Shown here: positions 63,216 through 64,000 of the stretch, in pieces
How positions within the stretch are numbered: the first letter of the stretch is position 1
Layout: each line of letters opens with the position of its first letter
Origin: Imbricaverruca yamaguchii
Lineage: Eukaryota > Arthropoda > Thecostraca > Neoverrucidae
Assembly: GCA_034440575.1 (NCBI GenBank)
Contig: JAOTOL010001245.1
Span: 186,001-250,000, forward strand
DNA: 64,000 nt
Reading direction: 5' to 3'
Position numbers and translations under genes: made by a program
The notes under the pieces: generated by a model
Databases searched by the model: none
What the model was told of the DNA's origin: nothing
Seen by the model: only the letters and a program-made list of their open reading frames with translations

Positions 63216-64000
63216 AGACCGATTGGACCAAACAAGACCAGAGCAGAGCACCACACCAGACTAGGGATGTCAGGTCAGGTCAGGTTAGGTCAGGCCTGGA
63301 CAGACCACGTCAGGTAGTATTAGACCAGCAAACTAAACTAAACCATACCAGATCAAAGGACCACGCAAGTCCTGACCAGATCATCAGATCACATCAGATC
63401 ACATCAGATCACATCATCAGAGTCACACCAGATCCCACCCGAAAGGATCAGACCAGACCAGACCAGACCAGACTAGAGTAGACCAGGACACCTGAGCTTG
63501 TCAGCGTATTCTGCTCAGTCCTCTCCTCCCTTCCTCATCCTCTCAGTCCATCAGCATCATTGTCTCGTCCCTTATCCACATCCGCATTATCTGCTCCTAT
63601 TGTCGTTATTTCTCTGCACGACTTTTCCCCTCCACCTCAGACTTCGCAGTTCCTGGACTCCGCAGTTGCGTAGGTAGAAGATATTTCCTTTAGGTTGGGA
63701 GGACGAGATTCTATTCATACAAGGTCTGTTCCGGTGACCTCATCCAGAATATGTTGAGGGTCCATTTACTCTACCACCAGTTCTGGCGTTTACCCCCATC
63801 GAACCTTCATCGGATGAGCAAAATCTAATCCGGCCGGTCGGCGGTTGAGGAAGCGCAATCTCGGAATACGACAAACATGCCGCAACAATGGCGTTCAGAA
63901 TGAAATACTTGTTTTAACTTGACTTAGGCCATGAGCAGCCTTAGGTTGTACAAGTCGTACTTTCTTTATTTTACAACTATTTTTTGGGGGAAGAAATCCA
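63216..64000. other. Right edge: ACCAG/AGGTC words then unique sequence
   Basis: 63225-63480 holds AGGTC, ACCAG and ATCACATCAG short repeats. 63490-64000 is unique without a recognised exon. No TM2-coding prominin exon is visible here. Confidence 0.5.

Noticed and set aside
63490..63520. Possible upstream prominin micro-exon on minus (YADKL)
   Set aside because: Its phase 2 end would create an immediate stop when joined to exon 61813-61879.

Overview
This is animal nuclear DNA, not prokaryotic. Two multi-exon genes can be read, both on the minus strand, in a background of intronic minisatellites, tRNA-derived SINEs, a CR1/L2-like retrotransposon fragment and a long-inverted-repeat element. 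Codon use in the exons is GC-rich and nothing looks mammalian. An aquatic invertebrate, possibly a crustacean, is my guess; the sequence does not prove it.

Gene 1 (left, about 1.4-9.8 kb and perhaps up to 10.6 kb) is the 5' part of a beta-type soluble guanylate cyclase. Three exons give a contiguous N-terminal H-NOX haem domain up to and including the proximal haem-ligand histidine (His106 in my numbering). The rest of the gene lies off the left edge. The ATG is predicted from an upstream exon, probably inside a 47-bp repeat array near 10.3-10.6 kb.

Gene 2 (33.25-61.88 kb) is a prominin (CD133-family pentaspan membrane glycoprotein). Seventeen phase-consistent exons code for 742 residues: the large extracellular loop 2, TM3, intracellular loop 2, TM4, extracellular loop 3, TM5 and a cytoplasmic tail ending in a PPPY-containing exon. 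The signal peptide, first extracellular domain, TM1 and TM2 were not found and should lie beyond the right edge.

Between the genes (about 10.6-33 kb) I see no confident gene. The stretch holds many tandem arrays, a 2.5-kb element with about 460-bp inverted ends and a nested MITE-like insert, two SINEs, a CpG-rich patch at 22.75-23.3 kb and a TATA/GAGA-like site at 27.75 kb.

The most unusual observation is that many minisatellites are built across or against splice sites of these two genes. Repeat units contain an exon edge plus its donor or acceptor: prominin TM3 acceptor x4 (81 bp, in frame), loop-3 donor x about 20 (43 bp), TM5-proximal acceptor x2 (70 bp), tail donor x about 15 (about 54 bp), cyclase exon 3 acceptor x4 and cyclase exon 2 donor x about 4. 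Two arrays (59.0-60.5 kb and 33.9-34.6 kb) consist of units that each look like a complete in-frame micro-exon (27 or 30 nt) with AG before it and GT after it. Splice-site choice could therefore depend on repeat copy number.
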